A DNA stretch of 39,178 bases from an uncultured Candidatus Poseidoniales archaeon (GCA_902573115.1 CACGIM010000007.1:1-39178); one strand, 5' to 3'. Shown: positions 1 through 9,271, counted from the first letter of the stretch. Program-made: numbers and translations. The notes: generated by a model not told the origin, from the sequence alone.

Positions 1-1
1 C

Positions 2-403
2 GCGTCTTTCAAAGCTCTGACTTTCCAAGGCATAATGGCCTTCCTGATGTTTTTCGGCCTAGGGGGACTTTATGTTTTGAGAACCGACTCTGACGCCACG
101 AGCCTCGCCGTTTTTGCTGGGTCCGTTTGCGGTGGGATTTCGATGTACGGTACTGGCAAGCTGTTCGAGCTATTCGTAGACTTACAGCAAGATGGCACAA
201 TAGAAATGGAAGACTCCATCGGTGGTACCGGCCAAGTTTACCTTAGAATTCCTGCAGGTGGCGTGGGCCAAGTCACAGTCGAGGTATCAGGGGCTTTGAG
301 AACCTACAACGCCAAGTCGGAGGAAGGAGTGGAAATAGCCACGGATGATTTCGTGGAGGTTGTTGGAGTTTTGGGGGAAGTTCTGGTAGTAAAAAAGGTC
401 TAG
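2..403 (+). CDS. NfeD-like membrane protein, C-terminal part (5' end outside window)
   Basis: The reading frame is open to the left edge, so the gene starts outside the window; the ATG at 35 is probably internal. The visible part has two hydrophobic stretches (around FLMFFGLGGLYVL and LAVFAGSVCGGISMYGTGKLF). A soluble beta-rich tail of about 70 residues follows, with a GGTGQVYLRIPAGGVGQV segment and a short VEVVGVLGEVLVV end. This layout, membrane helices then a small OB-fold, is that of the NfeD family. The flotillin gene starts about 100 bp downstream on the same strand, and NfeD-like proteins are commonly encoded beside flotillin-like SPFH proteins with which they are thought to act at the membrane. 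The family call rests on shape and context as much as on motif; the N-terminal part cannot be judged. Confidence 0.7.
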   Translation, partial: ASFKALTFQGIMAFLMFFGLGGLYVLRTDSDATSLAVFAGSVCGGISMYGTGKLFELFVDLQQDGTIEMEDSIGGTGQVYLRIPAGGVGQVTVEVSGALRTYNAKSEEGVEIATDDFVEVVGVLGEVLVVKKV

Positions 404-500
404 ATATTCATAACTCAAACCGATATTGAATAGTCAATTATTGATCTATCCGGGTAAGGATTCTTACGTGACCGGCTCTTGCTAGTTATGAGTGGAGACT

Positions 501-2023
501 ATGTCGTACAACAAAATAAAGAGCATGAGATTAGCAAGTATTGCGGGAGCGCTGATCGCCACGTCATTTGCAGCTGGCGCAGTGGTGGCCCAGGAAGATG
601 ATGGAGGGGGAGCAGGTTTCATCGCTTCAATTATGATTTTTGCAATCGTACTCGTGCTTGTAGCGGCAGTCATGTTCTTTGCTCAGAGGTACAAAAGGTG
701 CCCTCCAGACCAAATCATGGTCATATATGGTAGGACACAGAAGACTGCAGATGGCAAGGCAAAACCTTCCAAGGTCCTACACGGTGGAGCAGCACTAGTC
801 TGGCCACTTATCCAGGACTTCGCATATATCTCACTCAAGCCAATGACCATCAACATCGATCTAAGGGGGGCACTTTCGCTCCAGAATATTAGGATCAATG
901 TTCCCAGTACCTTCACAATTGGAGTATCTACCGAGGAGGCAGTTAGGAACAATGCTGCAGAGCGTCTACTAGGGTTCAAGGTAGCGGATATTGAGGAAAT
1001 GGCTAAAGAAATTATCTTCGGGCAGCTTCGTCTAACTGTGGCCACACTCACCATTGAACAAATTAACCAGGATCGTGACTCCTTCCTAGAGCTGATACAG
1101 AAGAACGTGGGCGCTGAGATGAGAAAGGTGGGACTCTACCTAATCAACGTAAACATCGCAGACATAACAGACGAGTCCGATTACATCGAGAGCATCGGAA
1201 AGAAAGCCGCTGCAACCGCAGTGGAACAAGCCAGAATAGACGTAGCAAATGCCGAGAGGGATGGGGCCATAGGAAAGGCCGAGGCGGACCGAGTAAAGGA
1301 AATCCAAGTTGCCCAGAATACCGCAGAGGCTGAGAAGGGTCGCAAGGCTGCGCAAGCAGATCAGCGTGTCTATGTTGAGCAACAAGAGGCTATGGCAGTG
1401 GGGGGGGAGAAAACTCTGCACAAGCTGAGATTGCTAGGGCTAATGCCGACCTCGCCGAGGCAGAGGCCTCGGCAAAACAAAGAGCCGATGTAGCAACCGC
1501 TCAGGCCGAGGCAGAGATTCAAAAAGCAGTCTACCAGGAAGAAGAGGGCAGGCTTAGGGCGAGTGAAATCGCAAGAGAGACCGTGGCCAAACAACAGGTC
1601 GAGATAGCGGCTGATGCAGAGGCGGAAAGACAGAGGAGGATAGCCCGTGGAGAGGCAGATGCAATTCTGGCTCGATATGAGGCTGAAGCGGAGGGAATCC
1701 AGAAGGTTTTGGATGCAAAGGCAACAGGGTACAAAAGCCTAGTTGGAAGCGCCTCTGGAGATCCAAAAGCTGCTGCTACCCTGCTGATGGTGGAGAAAAT
1801 AGAGTCTATGGTGCAAGCGCAGACCGAGGCAATTCGAAATCTGAAGATAGACAAGATTACTGTCTGGGACAGTGGAAACTCTCCGGATGGCAATTCTGCT
1901 ACCAGCAATTTTGTTAGTAGCCTAGTCCAGAGCCTCCCCCCTATTCATGACGTGGCAAAGATGTCAGGAGTCGAACTCCCTGATTACCTAGGTTCGATGA
2001 CCGATGAAGATTCCGAGTCCTGA
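501..2023 (+). CDS. Flotillin-like SPFH-domain membrane protein, frameshifted near 1400-1407
   Basis: Two consecutive frames together encode one flotillin-like scaffold protein of about 507 residues. The first part (501-1406) has a signal-like hydrophobic N-terminus, an acidic-Gly stretch, a membrane helix (IASIMIFAIVLVLVAAVMFF), then the SPFH/PHB region (PDQIMVIYGR, INVPSTFTIGVS, EEMAKEIIFGQLRLTVA, VGLYLINVNIADITD). The Ala/Glu-rich coiled coil typical of flotillins begins before the break and continues in the second frame up to about 1700, followed by a conserved-looking tail (AATLLMVEKIESMVQAQTEA). The frame is lost at a run of eight G; nine G would restore it. The start is taken as ATG 501; GTG 492 is in frame. 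The preceding NfeD-like gene supports the call. The N-terminal signal-plus-helix arrangement differs from the membrane hairpin of bacterial flotillins. Confidence 0.85.
1400..1407 (+). other. G8 homopolymer where the flotillin reading frame breaks
   Basis: Eight consecutive G follow GCAGT. Upstream coding is in the frame of 501. Downstream, the coiled-coil coding sequence resumes in the frame one base earlier (GGA GAA AAC TCT GCA CAA). One more G would join both frames as Val-Gly-Gly-Gly-Glu. A sequencing or assembly miscall is the simplest reading; a true mutation or -1 slippage is possible. Confidence 0.85.
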
Positions 2024-2074
2024 TCCAGAATACCCCACAGACAGACTCTTGAGCACTAGTCACTTGGGTTGAAT

Positions 2075-3307
2075 ATGACAGAAACTGCAGTGGTAGTCGG
2101 AGGGGCTAGGACCCCTTTCTGCGAATGGCAAGGAGGCAAAAGAGGAGATGGTGGGCCGGGGGGTAGACTAGCATCGGTGACCGCCGAGGAGCTAGGCTCG
2201 ATAGCAATAAGAGGAGCAATGGAAAAGACTGGTACGAACCCCTCAAGTATAGATCATGTGGTAATGGGGCACGCCCTACAGACATCTAACCAGGCCATCT
2301 ATGGTGCTAGACACGCTGGTCTCAGATCTGGGATTCCAAAGGAGGTCCCAATGTTGACCCTAAACAGGTTATGCGGTAGTGGGGCTCAATCGATAGTTAG
2401 CGCCTCACAGATGATAATGCTCGGAGAAGCGGAAACTGTTGTAGCTGGGGGGATGGAGAATCTTAGTCAAGCCCCACACGTACTCAGGGGTGCTCGAGAC
2501 AAGTACCGATTAGGAAGCCCACCCCAAGCGGGAGAGGAGATATCCAAAGACATGGAAGACTACCTATTCACCAATCTAATGGATGGGATAAGTGGGTTTT
2601 TCATGGCCCAGACCAGTGATGAATTGTGTAGGCGGAAGGGCGTCTTAAGAGAAGAAGTCGATGAATACGCTGCGATGAGCCACCAAAGGACAGAAGAAAG
2701 CATTGTCACAGGAGTCTGGAAAAAAGAGATAGCTACAGTTGAGACCAATGAAGGAATCATTGATCACACACACGAGGATCACGTAGTTCTAGGAACAACC
2801 GCGGAAATCCTCTCAGGGTTGAGGACCCACTTCGGCCCCGACTCCTTGGTCACCGCAGGAAACGCATCAGGTGTGGTTGACGGAGCGGCAGCCGTAGTAG
2901 TCAAATCGGCTTCAAGGGCCGAAGCCGATGGCGATGAACCCCTCGCGAGGGTGGTCTCGTGGGGGATAGTTGGCCTAGAACCAAAGATAATGGCCTATGG
3001 CCCTGTACCTTCTAGTAGGAAGGCCATAGAGAAAGCCGGTCTCTCAATAGAGGACATAGACCTATGGGAAATAAACGAGGCATTTGCTGGTCAAGCAGTA
3101 GCTTGCATCAAGGATCTTGGAATAGGGTTTGAAAGAGTTAATGTCAATGGGGGCGCAGTAGGGCTGGGGCATCCTCTAGCAGCAACAGGAACCAGATTAG
3201 TTCTAACTCTGGCACACGGCCTAAGGGAAACGGGTGGCAGATTTGGAGTGGCTACAGCGTGCATAGGTGGTGGTCAAGGAATCGCTATGGTAATAGAATC
3301 AATCTAA
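2075..3307 (+). CDS. Thiolase (acetyl-CoA C-acyltransferase)
   Basis: This 410-residue protein is a full-length thiolase, which condenses two acyl-CoA molecules or cleaves a 3-ketoacyl-CoA. The nucleophilic cysteine lies in LNRLCGSGAQSI (about residue 100), the catalytic histidine in NGGAVGLGHPLAATG, the second cysteine in ATACIGGGQG, and the NEAFAGQA motif is present. The N-terminus (VVVGGARTPF) is standard. ATG 2075 fits the family; an in-frame TTG lies 6 nt earlier. The gene follows the flotillin by about 50 bp with no partner such as a DUF35 protein or HMG-CoA synthase, so whether it serves fatty acid breakdown or acetoacetyl-CoA formation for isoprenoids cannot be decided here. Confidence 0.95.
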   Translation: MTETAVVVGGARTPFCEWQGGKRGDGGPGGRLASVTAEELGSIAIRGAMEKTGTNPSSIDHVVMGHALQTSNQAIYGARHAGLRSGIPKEVPMLTLNRLCGSGAQSIVSASQMIMLGEAETVVAGGMENLSQAPHVLRGARDKYRLGSPPQAGEEISKDMEDYLFTNLMDGISGFFMAQTSDELCRRKGVLREEVDEYAAMSHQRTEESIVTGVWKKEIATVETNEGIIDHTHEDHVVLGTTAEILSGLRTHFGPDSLVTAGNASGVVDGAAAVVVKSASRAEADGDEPLARVVSWGIVGLEPKIMAYGPVPSSRKAIEKAGLSIEDIDLWEINEAFAGQAVACIKDLGIGFERVNVNGGAVGLGHPLAATGTRLVLTLAHGLRETGGRFGVATACIGGGQGIAMVIESI

Positions 3308-3362
3308 TAATTAGAAACTCTAGGATAGGAGGAGTTATCCCCACTCTGTCCCGCCCTCATTT

Positions 3363-3626
3363 ATGGCAGAACATATACCTGGAACGGGCCATGCAAATAA
3401 TACCAGAAGCCTAGTGAAAACTCTGACTTGGAGAACTATCGCGACAACTGACACGATTCTGATCGCATTTCTTCTAACTCGATCATGGGAGGTCGGACTT
3501 GGCATAGCAAGCATCGAAGTAGTGACCAAAATGGTTCTCTATTACCTACATGAGAGGGGTTGGAGCAGAGTTGATTGGGGCCTGGAGGACGTTGATCCAG
3601 AAACTGGAAAACCCGATCCCGTTTAA
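3363..3626 (+). CDS. DUF2061 small membrane protein (first copy)
   Basis: This 87-residue protein carries the DUF2061 pattern: a basic SLVKTLTWR segment, a first hydrophobic stretch (TTDTILIAFLLT), a second (GLGIASIEVVTKMVLYYL), and the ending LHERGWSRVDWG. The N-terminus is hydrophilic and rich in Gly, Asn and Thr. Members are short membrane proteins of unknown biochemical role; in some bacteria the domain is fused to or encoded near sulfate-assimilation genes, which are not seen here. A second copy lies about 75 bp downstream. The protein has a charged tail of about 20 residues absent from that copy. Confidence 0.85.
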   Translation: MAEHIPGTGHANNTRSLVKTLTWRTIATTDTILIAFLLTRSWEVGLGIASIEVVTKMVLYYLHERGWSRVDWGLEDVDPETGKPDPV

Positions 3627-3702
3627 CCCTCCAATAAACCACATTTACGTCGTTTTCTGACCGTTTATGTTATTTGCTATTGGCCGGGCGATTTTATAAT
3701 TG

Positions 3703-3912
3703 ATGGGACAGACTAGGTCGCGCAGCATTATCAAGGCGGCTACTTGGAGGGCCATTGCAACTCTCACTGGAGTGGGCATAGTTTTGCTACTTACCGGTGA
3801 ACTGGAGCATGGAGTCACCTTCGCTTTAGCCGATGTTTCTTTGAAAATGATGTTTTATTATATGCATGAGAGAGGATGGGAAATGGTTGGATGGGGAATA
3901 TTTTCAGACTAA
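3703..3912 (+). CDS. DUF2061 small membrane protein (second copy)
   Basis: A 69-residue paralogue of the preceding gene with the same order of elements: IIKAATWRAIATLTG, a hydrophobic stretch, FALADVSLKMMFYYMHERGW, and a WG tail. The two proteins align end to end but differ at many positions, so the duplication is not recent. ATG 3703 is chosen; an in-frame TTG lies immediately before it. An AT-rich stretch at 3662-3679 could carry its own promoter. The stop overlaps the stop of the convergent molybdopterin oxidoreductase gene by a few bases. Confidence 0.8.
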   Translation: MGQTRSRSIIKAATWRAIATLTGVGIVLLLTGELEHGVTFALADVSLKMMFYYMHERGWEMVGWGIFSD

Positions 3913-6638
3913 CCTCTTTCAACAAACCAATGCTTTTTCTTAGGTGGAAGAGGCCTGTTCATCCATAGTGGGCGCCTCTCCCCACGAGGGTGGGTCTCCC
4001 TCTCCTTGGCCATTTCGTTCCATTTCTTGTAGTACTCGAAAGATTTGTTTGTGTCTACCTCGACATCTCCGTACCTCTCTCCTTCTTTTGGCTTGGTAAT
4101 CCTGACTTTCTGCAACCAGCAGTGAGCCCCGCTAACTGGATCGGGTTGGACTGCATGTGTAATGTTTTGATGGACCCCCCCATCTCTCCACCAAACTCTA
4201 TTTGTGTCCGGGTCATTAGATTTCCATGGTCTTACACCACTAATAGTCCTCATTCTCATCTTCCCATCTCCCAGGTTCTCTATCTCTACCTCGTTGGTCA
4301 TATATCGGTTCCCAGCATCCTGCTTCCTCCTCCACCTTCCAATATGATGGGAGCAACCGATTATTCCGGGCTTGATCCCCTCAGTGACCCAGACCTTGTC
4401 AATGAACCAACCAATTTCAGTCTCAACCTTCAGAAGATCTCCCTCTCCAACTCCGAGTTTCTTTGCATCGGATGGATGTACCCATAGTGGGTTCCTATGG
4501 CCGATCTCTGCAAGCCACTTGGCATTTGCAGACCTAGAGTGAATATGCTGGGGAAGTCGGAAGTTAGGCAGCAGACAGTACTCATCTTCGCCTTGCAGGT
4601 TATCCGGATGTACATGGCTTCTGACTTTGTAGTGTGGGATCGAGTGCTCAGGATAGCCGAATTCAATCATTGTCTCAGAGAACAACTCTTGTTTGCCGCT
4701 GGGGGTTGGCCAACCCTCTTCCTCATGTTTGTTGTAGGTTGCCTCCTCGATAAGAAAGGCACCGTGCTTCCTCATGTAACCTAATGGATCGGTTCCTTCT
4801 GCCTTTGCTGCCTCTGGCAATCCCGGGATTCTCTCGAACATGTATTGATAATACTCGTCAATGGTTATCCTTTCCCCCTTTCTGTAGGGGCTCATGAAAT
4901 GCTGCCTGATCCCCATTGTTCCATCATCAATCCTCCAGGAAAGCTCATTCCAGAATTCATCCTCTTCCCATACCTCGCCGGGGTTTACCTCGTGTGTGAA
5001 TTCAACCTCCTTGCCTTCCCTTCTCGCAAACTCCCTTAGAACCGGCTGTCTGAAAGCCACCCATTTGCCTGAGCTGGTAGCGTATGAGTTGACGTCATGC
5101 CTCTCCGAGGCATGCCCCATAGGAAGAACATAGTCTGCGAAAAAAGCAGTCTCGTTCCACGTTGGCGTAAGAGCCACGTGACACCCTATCGACTCCTCGT
5201 TTTGGAGCATCTCTATCCATGAAAATCCATCTGGGTATGTCCAAACAGGATTGAATACTCTAGTGAAATAAACATCCATAGAACCTCTTCCATCCTTTAC
5301 TAAGTGGGGCAGTATGTGACTCATCTCGTAGTGGGATAGGGTGTACTCTGGGGGGAAGTGTAGCTCGTTCCATCCATCCGGGTCCGGGGGGACATCAAAT
5401 AAGTCCGGTTTATACTTCGACCAAGAGTTGGGAGAAGTACCTCCTTCCGCTCCAACGCTTCCAGTTAATACGTTAAGTAAATGCAGTGATCTACTTACTT
5501 GCCACCCACCAAGGTTGCCTATGGCAGCAGCCCTCCAGACGTGAGTTGAGAGCCTGCTTCCTGCGGAAGCTATCAACTCGCCAACTTCAATCACCTGTTC
5601 TACGGGTATCCTACACTCCTCTGCAGCAAACTCTGGGGTATATTCGGAGTACTCTTCTATCAAGAGCTGTATGAATCGGTCAAATTCCCTCGGTTCTGTA
5701 GGGTGATCCGCTTCCATCCACATCTTCCAGTTGACCCATTTCTCTAGGAAATCCCGATCATACCCTCCACTCTCCAAAATCATGCGAGACCATGCTAGGA
5801 ATAGTGCAGTCTCGGATCCCGGCCAAGTAGGTACCCAGTGGTCCGCCATTGCCGCTGTGTTTGATAGTCGGGGATCGATCACTACCAGCTTAGCCCCATC
5901 CATCATGCCCTCTAGGATTCTCTGTGCATGCGGGTTGAAGTAGTGGCCAGTCTCAAGGTGTGAGGATGTTAGTAGGATCACCTTAGCATTAGAGTGGTCA
6001 GGAGACGGCCTGTCATGTCGATGCCATAGTGCGTATCCTGTTCTTGCTCCCGCAGAACAAATGTTGGTGTGGCTATTATGGCCGTCTACGCCCCAAGCCT
6101 TCAAAATTCGATTAGTATATCCCTCATGACCCGGTCTACCTACATGATAGACCACTCTGTCCTTAGCGCCTGTATTTAGTGAGTCCCTTATCTTGGAGGA
6201 GATTTCATCAATTGCTTTATCCCATGAAATCCTCTCCCAGCCACCTTCCCCTCTAGCCCCGACTCTCTTCATCGGGTGCAGGATTCTTTCAGTATCGTTA
6301 ATCTGATTTATTGTCGCCGGACCTTTGGCGCAATTCCTACCTCTGCTACCAGGATGGTGTGGGTTGCCTTCGAACTTGGAAACCTGCCCCGACTCCTTGT
6401 CGACATAAGCAAGAAGGCCACATGCAGATTCGCAGTTGAAACAGGTAGTTGGGACTAGGGAGTATCTTTTCTCAACCATCTTAGGCCACTCATTAGCATC
6501 CAGTTCCACATGATCATGCCAGTCTTCAGGATCCGGAAATGTCCTCAGGGGCCCAATCGAACCTTCGGATTTCTTTCTGTCCAGGTTAGGGATTATTCTC
6601 AATCTTTGAGCTATGTTTTCGATAAACGTTCTAGGCAT
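3909..6638 (-). CDS. Molybdopterin (DMSO-reductase family) oxidoreductase catalytic subunit
   Basis: A 909-residue catalytic subunit of a complex iron-sulfur molybdoenzyme. An N-terminal [4Fe-4S] site is visible: C66, C69, C73 and C103 (CFNCESAC followed by NCAKGP). The bis-MGD-binding body follows (RISWDKAIDEIS, LVVIDPRLSNTA, DYVLPMGHASERHD), and the C-terminal molybdopterin-binding domain contains LPNFRLPQHIHSRS and NPLWVHPSDAKKLGV. C194 in HTNICSAGARTGY sits where family members carry the Mo ligand, so a Cys-ligated metal is expected. There is no twin-arginine signal, so the protein probably acts on the cytoplasmic side. The gene is last in an operon after the fused ferredoxin/NrfD-like gene 10 bp upstream. 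The substrate is not identifiable; polysulfide, thiosulfate, sulfite, formate and oxyanion enzymes share this plan. Confidence 0.9.
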   Translation of the reverse strand: MPRTFIENIAQRLRIIPNLDRKKSEGSIGPLRTFPDPEDWHDHVELDANEWPKMVEKRYSLVPTTCFNCESACGLLAYVDKESGQVSKFEGNPHHPGSRGRNCAKGPATINQINDTERILHPMKRVGARGEGGWERISWDKAIDEISSKIRDSLNTGAKDRVVYHVGRPGHEGYTNRILKAWGVDGHNSHTNICSAGARTGYALWHRHDRPSPDHSNAKVILLTSSHLETGHYFNPHAQRILEGMMDGAKLVVIDPRLSNTAAMADHWVPTWPGSETALFLAWSRMILESGGYDRDFLEKWVNWKMWMEADHPTEPREFDRFIQLLIEEYSEYTPEFAAEECRIPVEQVIEVGELIASAGSRLSTHVWRAAAIGNLGGWQVSRSLHLLNVLTGSVGAEGGTSPNSWSKYKPDLFDVPPDPDGWNELHFPPEYTLSHYEMSHILPHLVKDGRGSMDVYFTRVFNPVWTYPDGFSWIEMLQNEESIGCHVALTPTWNETAFFADYVLPMGHASERHDVNSYATSSGKWVAFRQPVLREFARREGKEVEFTHEVNPGEVWEEDEFWNELSWRIDDGTMGIRQHFMSPYRKGERITIDEYYQYMFERIPGLPEAAKAEGTDPLGYMRKHGAFLIEEATYNKHEEEGWPTPSGKQELFSETMIEFGYPEHSIPHYKVRSHVHPDNLQGEDEYCLLPNFRLPQHIHSRSANAKWLAEIGHRNPLWVHPSDAKKLGVGEGDLLKVETEIGWFIDKVWVTEGIKPGIIGCSHHIGRWRRKQDAGNRYMTNEVEIENLGDGKMRMRTISGVRPWKSNDPDTNRVWWRDGGVHQNITHAVQPDPVSGAHCWLQKVRITKPKEGERYGDVEVDTNKSFEYYKKWNEMAKERETHPRGERRPLWMNRPLPPKKKHWFVERG

Positions 6639-6647
6639 TCTATTACC

Positions 6648-8060
6648 TCACAAAAGTGGCTCCATCTGGGGTTTTTTCACTAGGTTATTATCATGCATCA
6701 GCACTGCAGTCAGTGTTATCACCCCAAGTCCAATTGCCACTGGATCATTGGTTGCAATGGGAATGAATACTGCAGTACCAATTACCAGAGTCTCAAGGAG
6801 AAACTTTGCTGGCAGTAGGGAATCTTCGGACCATGATCTCCCCTTTGCTTGCATCAGAAGCCAAGCGGTGTAAACCCCGGTAAGAGTTGCAAGTGGAAAT
6901 CCGGGTATAGCCAGATAAGTAAGTAAAGACCTATCCATATCTAGGATTAAAACAACGGCGCTTGCTGCTAGTATGGCGCCATATCCCGAGAGTATGAACG
7001 CCCCCTTAACCAACCAAGAATCCCAATTCGGACGCAATAGGACATACAGGAATCTCTCTGGCCTATCCAAGTCCATGACTAACAGAAGCCCGGTTATTGC
7101 AAGGAAGAGAATCCCGATGCCAATTGTCGCCGCCCAAAGCGAATCAGTCATTTCAACTAATCCAAGCAGCATGGAAATTACTGCGATGGCGTAAGTTCCA
7201 GAACTAATTCCCTTAGTCCAAATGTAAGTTGTGACCTCCCATCCCCAAAGAATTCCCTTGCTGGGTTGGTCATAACTTCTCTTAGCATCGCTAGGATCTT
7301 CAGCAAGTCTCTCCATAACATCTCTGATGATTGCTTGGTCCCTTGGTGCAGATTGCTTGGCCTTTTTCTCTAGTGCTAGCTGTACTATCATGGATGTCGT
7401 GTCTGCTTCCTCAAGGCGCGTCTCAGCATATTTAGCGAAATGGCCAACCCCAAAAGACTGCTCTGTCCACATTCCCGAACCGGTCACTTCTGTGGCCGAT
7501 GGATCTAGCATTTCTTCGCTAGCCTCGATATAGAATACGTTAGGCTTAGCCCCAGAATCAGGCTTCCTTACTGTCGTGTTCTGCGTCGAAACAATTTGGG
7601 CAATCTTGGATTCTGGGTCATCAAGATCTCCAGAGACAATTGACTCTGTAGGGCAGACAATTACGCACGCAGGCTCATAGGAGTGCTCTATTCTATGGGC
7701 GCAGTAGTTGCACTTTGCCGCCGTACCGTTATCAGGATCGATGTACAGGGCGTCATATGGACAGGCCTGCATGCATGACTTGCACCCTATGCAACGATCA
7801 TTATCGAAATCCACAATTCCATCTGATCTGTTGAATAAGGCGGTTGTCGGGCAGATTGTTGTACACGGTGAATCCTCACAATGATTACATCTGTGGACAC
7901 TGAATTCACGGGTCGAATCAGGGTAAGTCCCCTTTTCGATGTACTTTACGTGGGTCCTATTGACCCCAATTGGTACATCATGCTCAGATTTGCATGCTAC
8001 AGTGCATGCATGGCATCCTATGCATGTCCGGTTATCTATAACGAATCCGAAGTTTGTCAT
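6648..8060 (-). CDS. Four-cluster ferredoxin fused to NrfD-like membrane anchor
   Basis: One 470-residue polypeptide joins what are usually two subunits of a molybdoenzyme. Residues 1-180 form an electron-transfer domain with four Cys clusters (CIGCHACTVACKSEHDVP, CNHCEDSPCTTICP, CIGCKSCMQACPYDAL, CNYCAHRIEHSYEPAC), consistent with four [4Fe-4S] centres. After a hydrophilic linker of about 80 residues come about six membrane helices with the NrfD-type segment DLDRPERFLYVLLRPNWDSW, expected to exchange electrons with quinone. Typical NrfD proteins have eight or more helices, so the anchor is short. ATG 8060 is chosen because MTNFGFVIDNRTCIGC is a normal family start; the frame stays open to 8147 but would overlap the TraB gene. 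The Mo subunit follows 10 bp downstream. Confidence 0.9.
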   Translation of the reverse strand: MTNFGFVIDNRTCIGCHACTVACKSEHDVPIGVNRTHVKYIEKGTYPDSTREFSVHRCNHCEDSPCTTICPTTALFNRSDGIVDFDNDRCIGCKSCMQACPYDALYIDPDNGTAAKCNYCAHRIEHSYEPACVIVCPTESIVSGDLDDPESKIAQIVSTQNTTVRKPDSGAKPNVFYIEASEEMLDPSATEVTGSGMWTEQSFGVGHFAKYAETRLEEADTTSMIVQLALEKKAKQSAPRDQAIIRDVMERLAEDPSDAKRSYDQPSKGILWGWEVTTYIWTKGISSGTYAIAVISMLLGLVEMTDSLWAATIGIGILFLAITGLLLVMDLDRPERFLYVLLRPNWDSWLVKGAFILSGYGAILAASAVVLILDMDRSLLTYLAIPGFPLATLTGVYTAWLLMQAKGRSWSEDSLLPAKFLLETLVIGTAVFIPIATNDPVAIGLGVITLTAVLMHDNNLVKKPQMEPLL

Positions 8061-8101
8061 CTGCGACCCTTCCATGCGACGGTAGTGGTAAATGGTTCGT
8101 G

Positions 8102-9265
8102 TCACCCAATTAGTAATTCGTACAAGATGGTTGACCCCGCAAGCCATGCTCCAACCATGGAACCAATATTTCCCATTGCTGTGACCATGAGAACTCTCCC
8201 GACTCTATTTTTCCAGAAAAGAGACACTTCGTCTAATGCTAGGAAGTCCTGAGCGTCTTTGCCGGTCGGAGATGCAACTTTTAGCTGCGTATATCCAGCA
8301 AACCATCCTGCAGCTAGAGTGGGGTTGAGGGAGGTTATTGGCGAAGCGATTGCTCCAATTACGATTGCGAGGGGATGACCTCTCGCTAATAGGACACCCA
8401 AACCAGCCAATATTGCGTTTAGGACAACCCAGGTCTTTGCAGTCTCCATTATAGTTTCAAACTCTCCATTGTAAGCCATCCATCCAACTGCGCCAAATAG
8501 GAAGAGGGGAATTGCCGCCATCAGGATCTTCGGCCACACGGATTTACTCGGTTGCTCGGACAGTTCTGCCAATCTAGAGGTAATTTCCAGAGAAGGCTGC
8601 TTTAGGTTATTTGCCACACCGGGAAGATGGCCGGCCCCAACGACAGCAAGAATCTTGCCTTTACCCCTTATCTGCTGAATTCTCCCCGCTAGAAATGCAT
8701 CCCTTTCGTCAATCAATACCTCGCCGGCTCGAGGGGCTACTTCTCTGGCTTCTTCCATCATCTTGCTTAGCAAATCGGAGTCACCAAGAACATCATCTAT
8801 GGAAAAATCATCTTCCTCTTCTTCCCAAAGTAGCGTGTTAATTACTCTCCATTTCTCTCGAAAACCCATCCTGTGCCATGCCCTCCTAAGTGTGATCACC
8901 ACGTCTCTGTCAATCATTTCAACTGGGATATCTGACTCCTCAGCTGCCTTCACCGCCGCGAGCAACTCGGCTCCGGGCTTCTCGCCCGTCGAAATGCCCA
9001 TTCTCCTCTGCTGACTCGCCAAGGCAGATTGAAGTAAGATCATCAAGGATCTTCCTTCATTAATTATTTTCAACAAATCCTCCGAGTCCAAAGACTCAGG
9101 CTCAGTTAGGGCCTTCAATCTTGATTGGCAAAGCTCGACAGCTACTACTTCGGGCCCCCAATTCTCGATCTGAGATTTCACTAAATCAACCGATTCGCTA
9201 CTTATGTGGGCAGTCCCCAAAATCCTTAATTTCTCATCAATGTCTATTATGTTCTTGCTTTCCAT
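8102..9265 (-). CDS. TraB/PrgY-family membrane protein
   Basis: A 387-residue protein with the TraB (pheromone shutdown, PrgY) layout. The soluble N-terminal half carries a first conserved histidine motif (LGTAHISSES), an acidic VVAVELCQSR segment, an EMIDRDV motif, and a second histidine motif (VVGAGHLPG). About four hydrophobic segments follow from residue 240. The fold relates to the Tiki/GumN group of putative metal-dependent peptidases, but the archaeal role is unknown. A clear ribosome binding site (GAGGTGA, 6 nt before ATG) supports the start. It sits 6 bp after folP and about 40 bp before the ferredoxin-NrfD gene, so it is probably co-transcribed with them; no functional link is evident. 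Confidence 0.88.
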   Translation of the reverse strand: MESKNIIDIDEKLRILGTAHISSESVDLVKSQIENWGPEVVAVELCQSRLKALTEPESLDSEDLLKIINEGRSLMILLQSALASQQRRMGISTGEKPGAELLAAVKAAEESDIPVEMIDRDVVITLRRAWHRMGFREKWRVINTLLWEEEEDDFSIDDVLGDSDLLSKMMEEAREVAPRAGEVLIDERDAFLAGRIQQIRGKGKILAVVGAGHLPGVANNLKQPSLEITSRLAELSEQPSKSVWPKILMAAIPLFLFGAVGWMAYNGEFETIMETAKTWVVLNAILAGLGVLLARGHPLAIVIGAIASPITSLNPTLAAGWFAGYTQLKVASPTGKDAQDFLALDEVSLFWKNRVGRVLMVTAMGNIGSMVGAWLAGSTILYELLIG

Positions 9266-9271
9266 AATTCT

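Noticed and set aside
3990-5943. Several + strand open frames of 60-165 codons inside the molybdopterin oxidoreductase gene
   Set aside because: They lie opposite a gene with clear motifs throughout, show no domains and have shadow-like composition.
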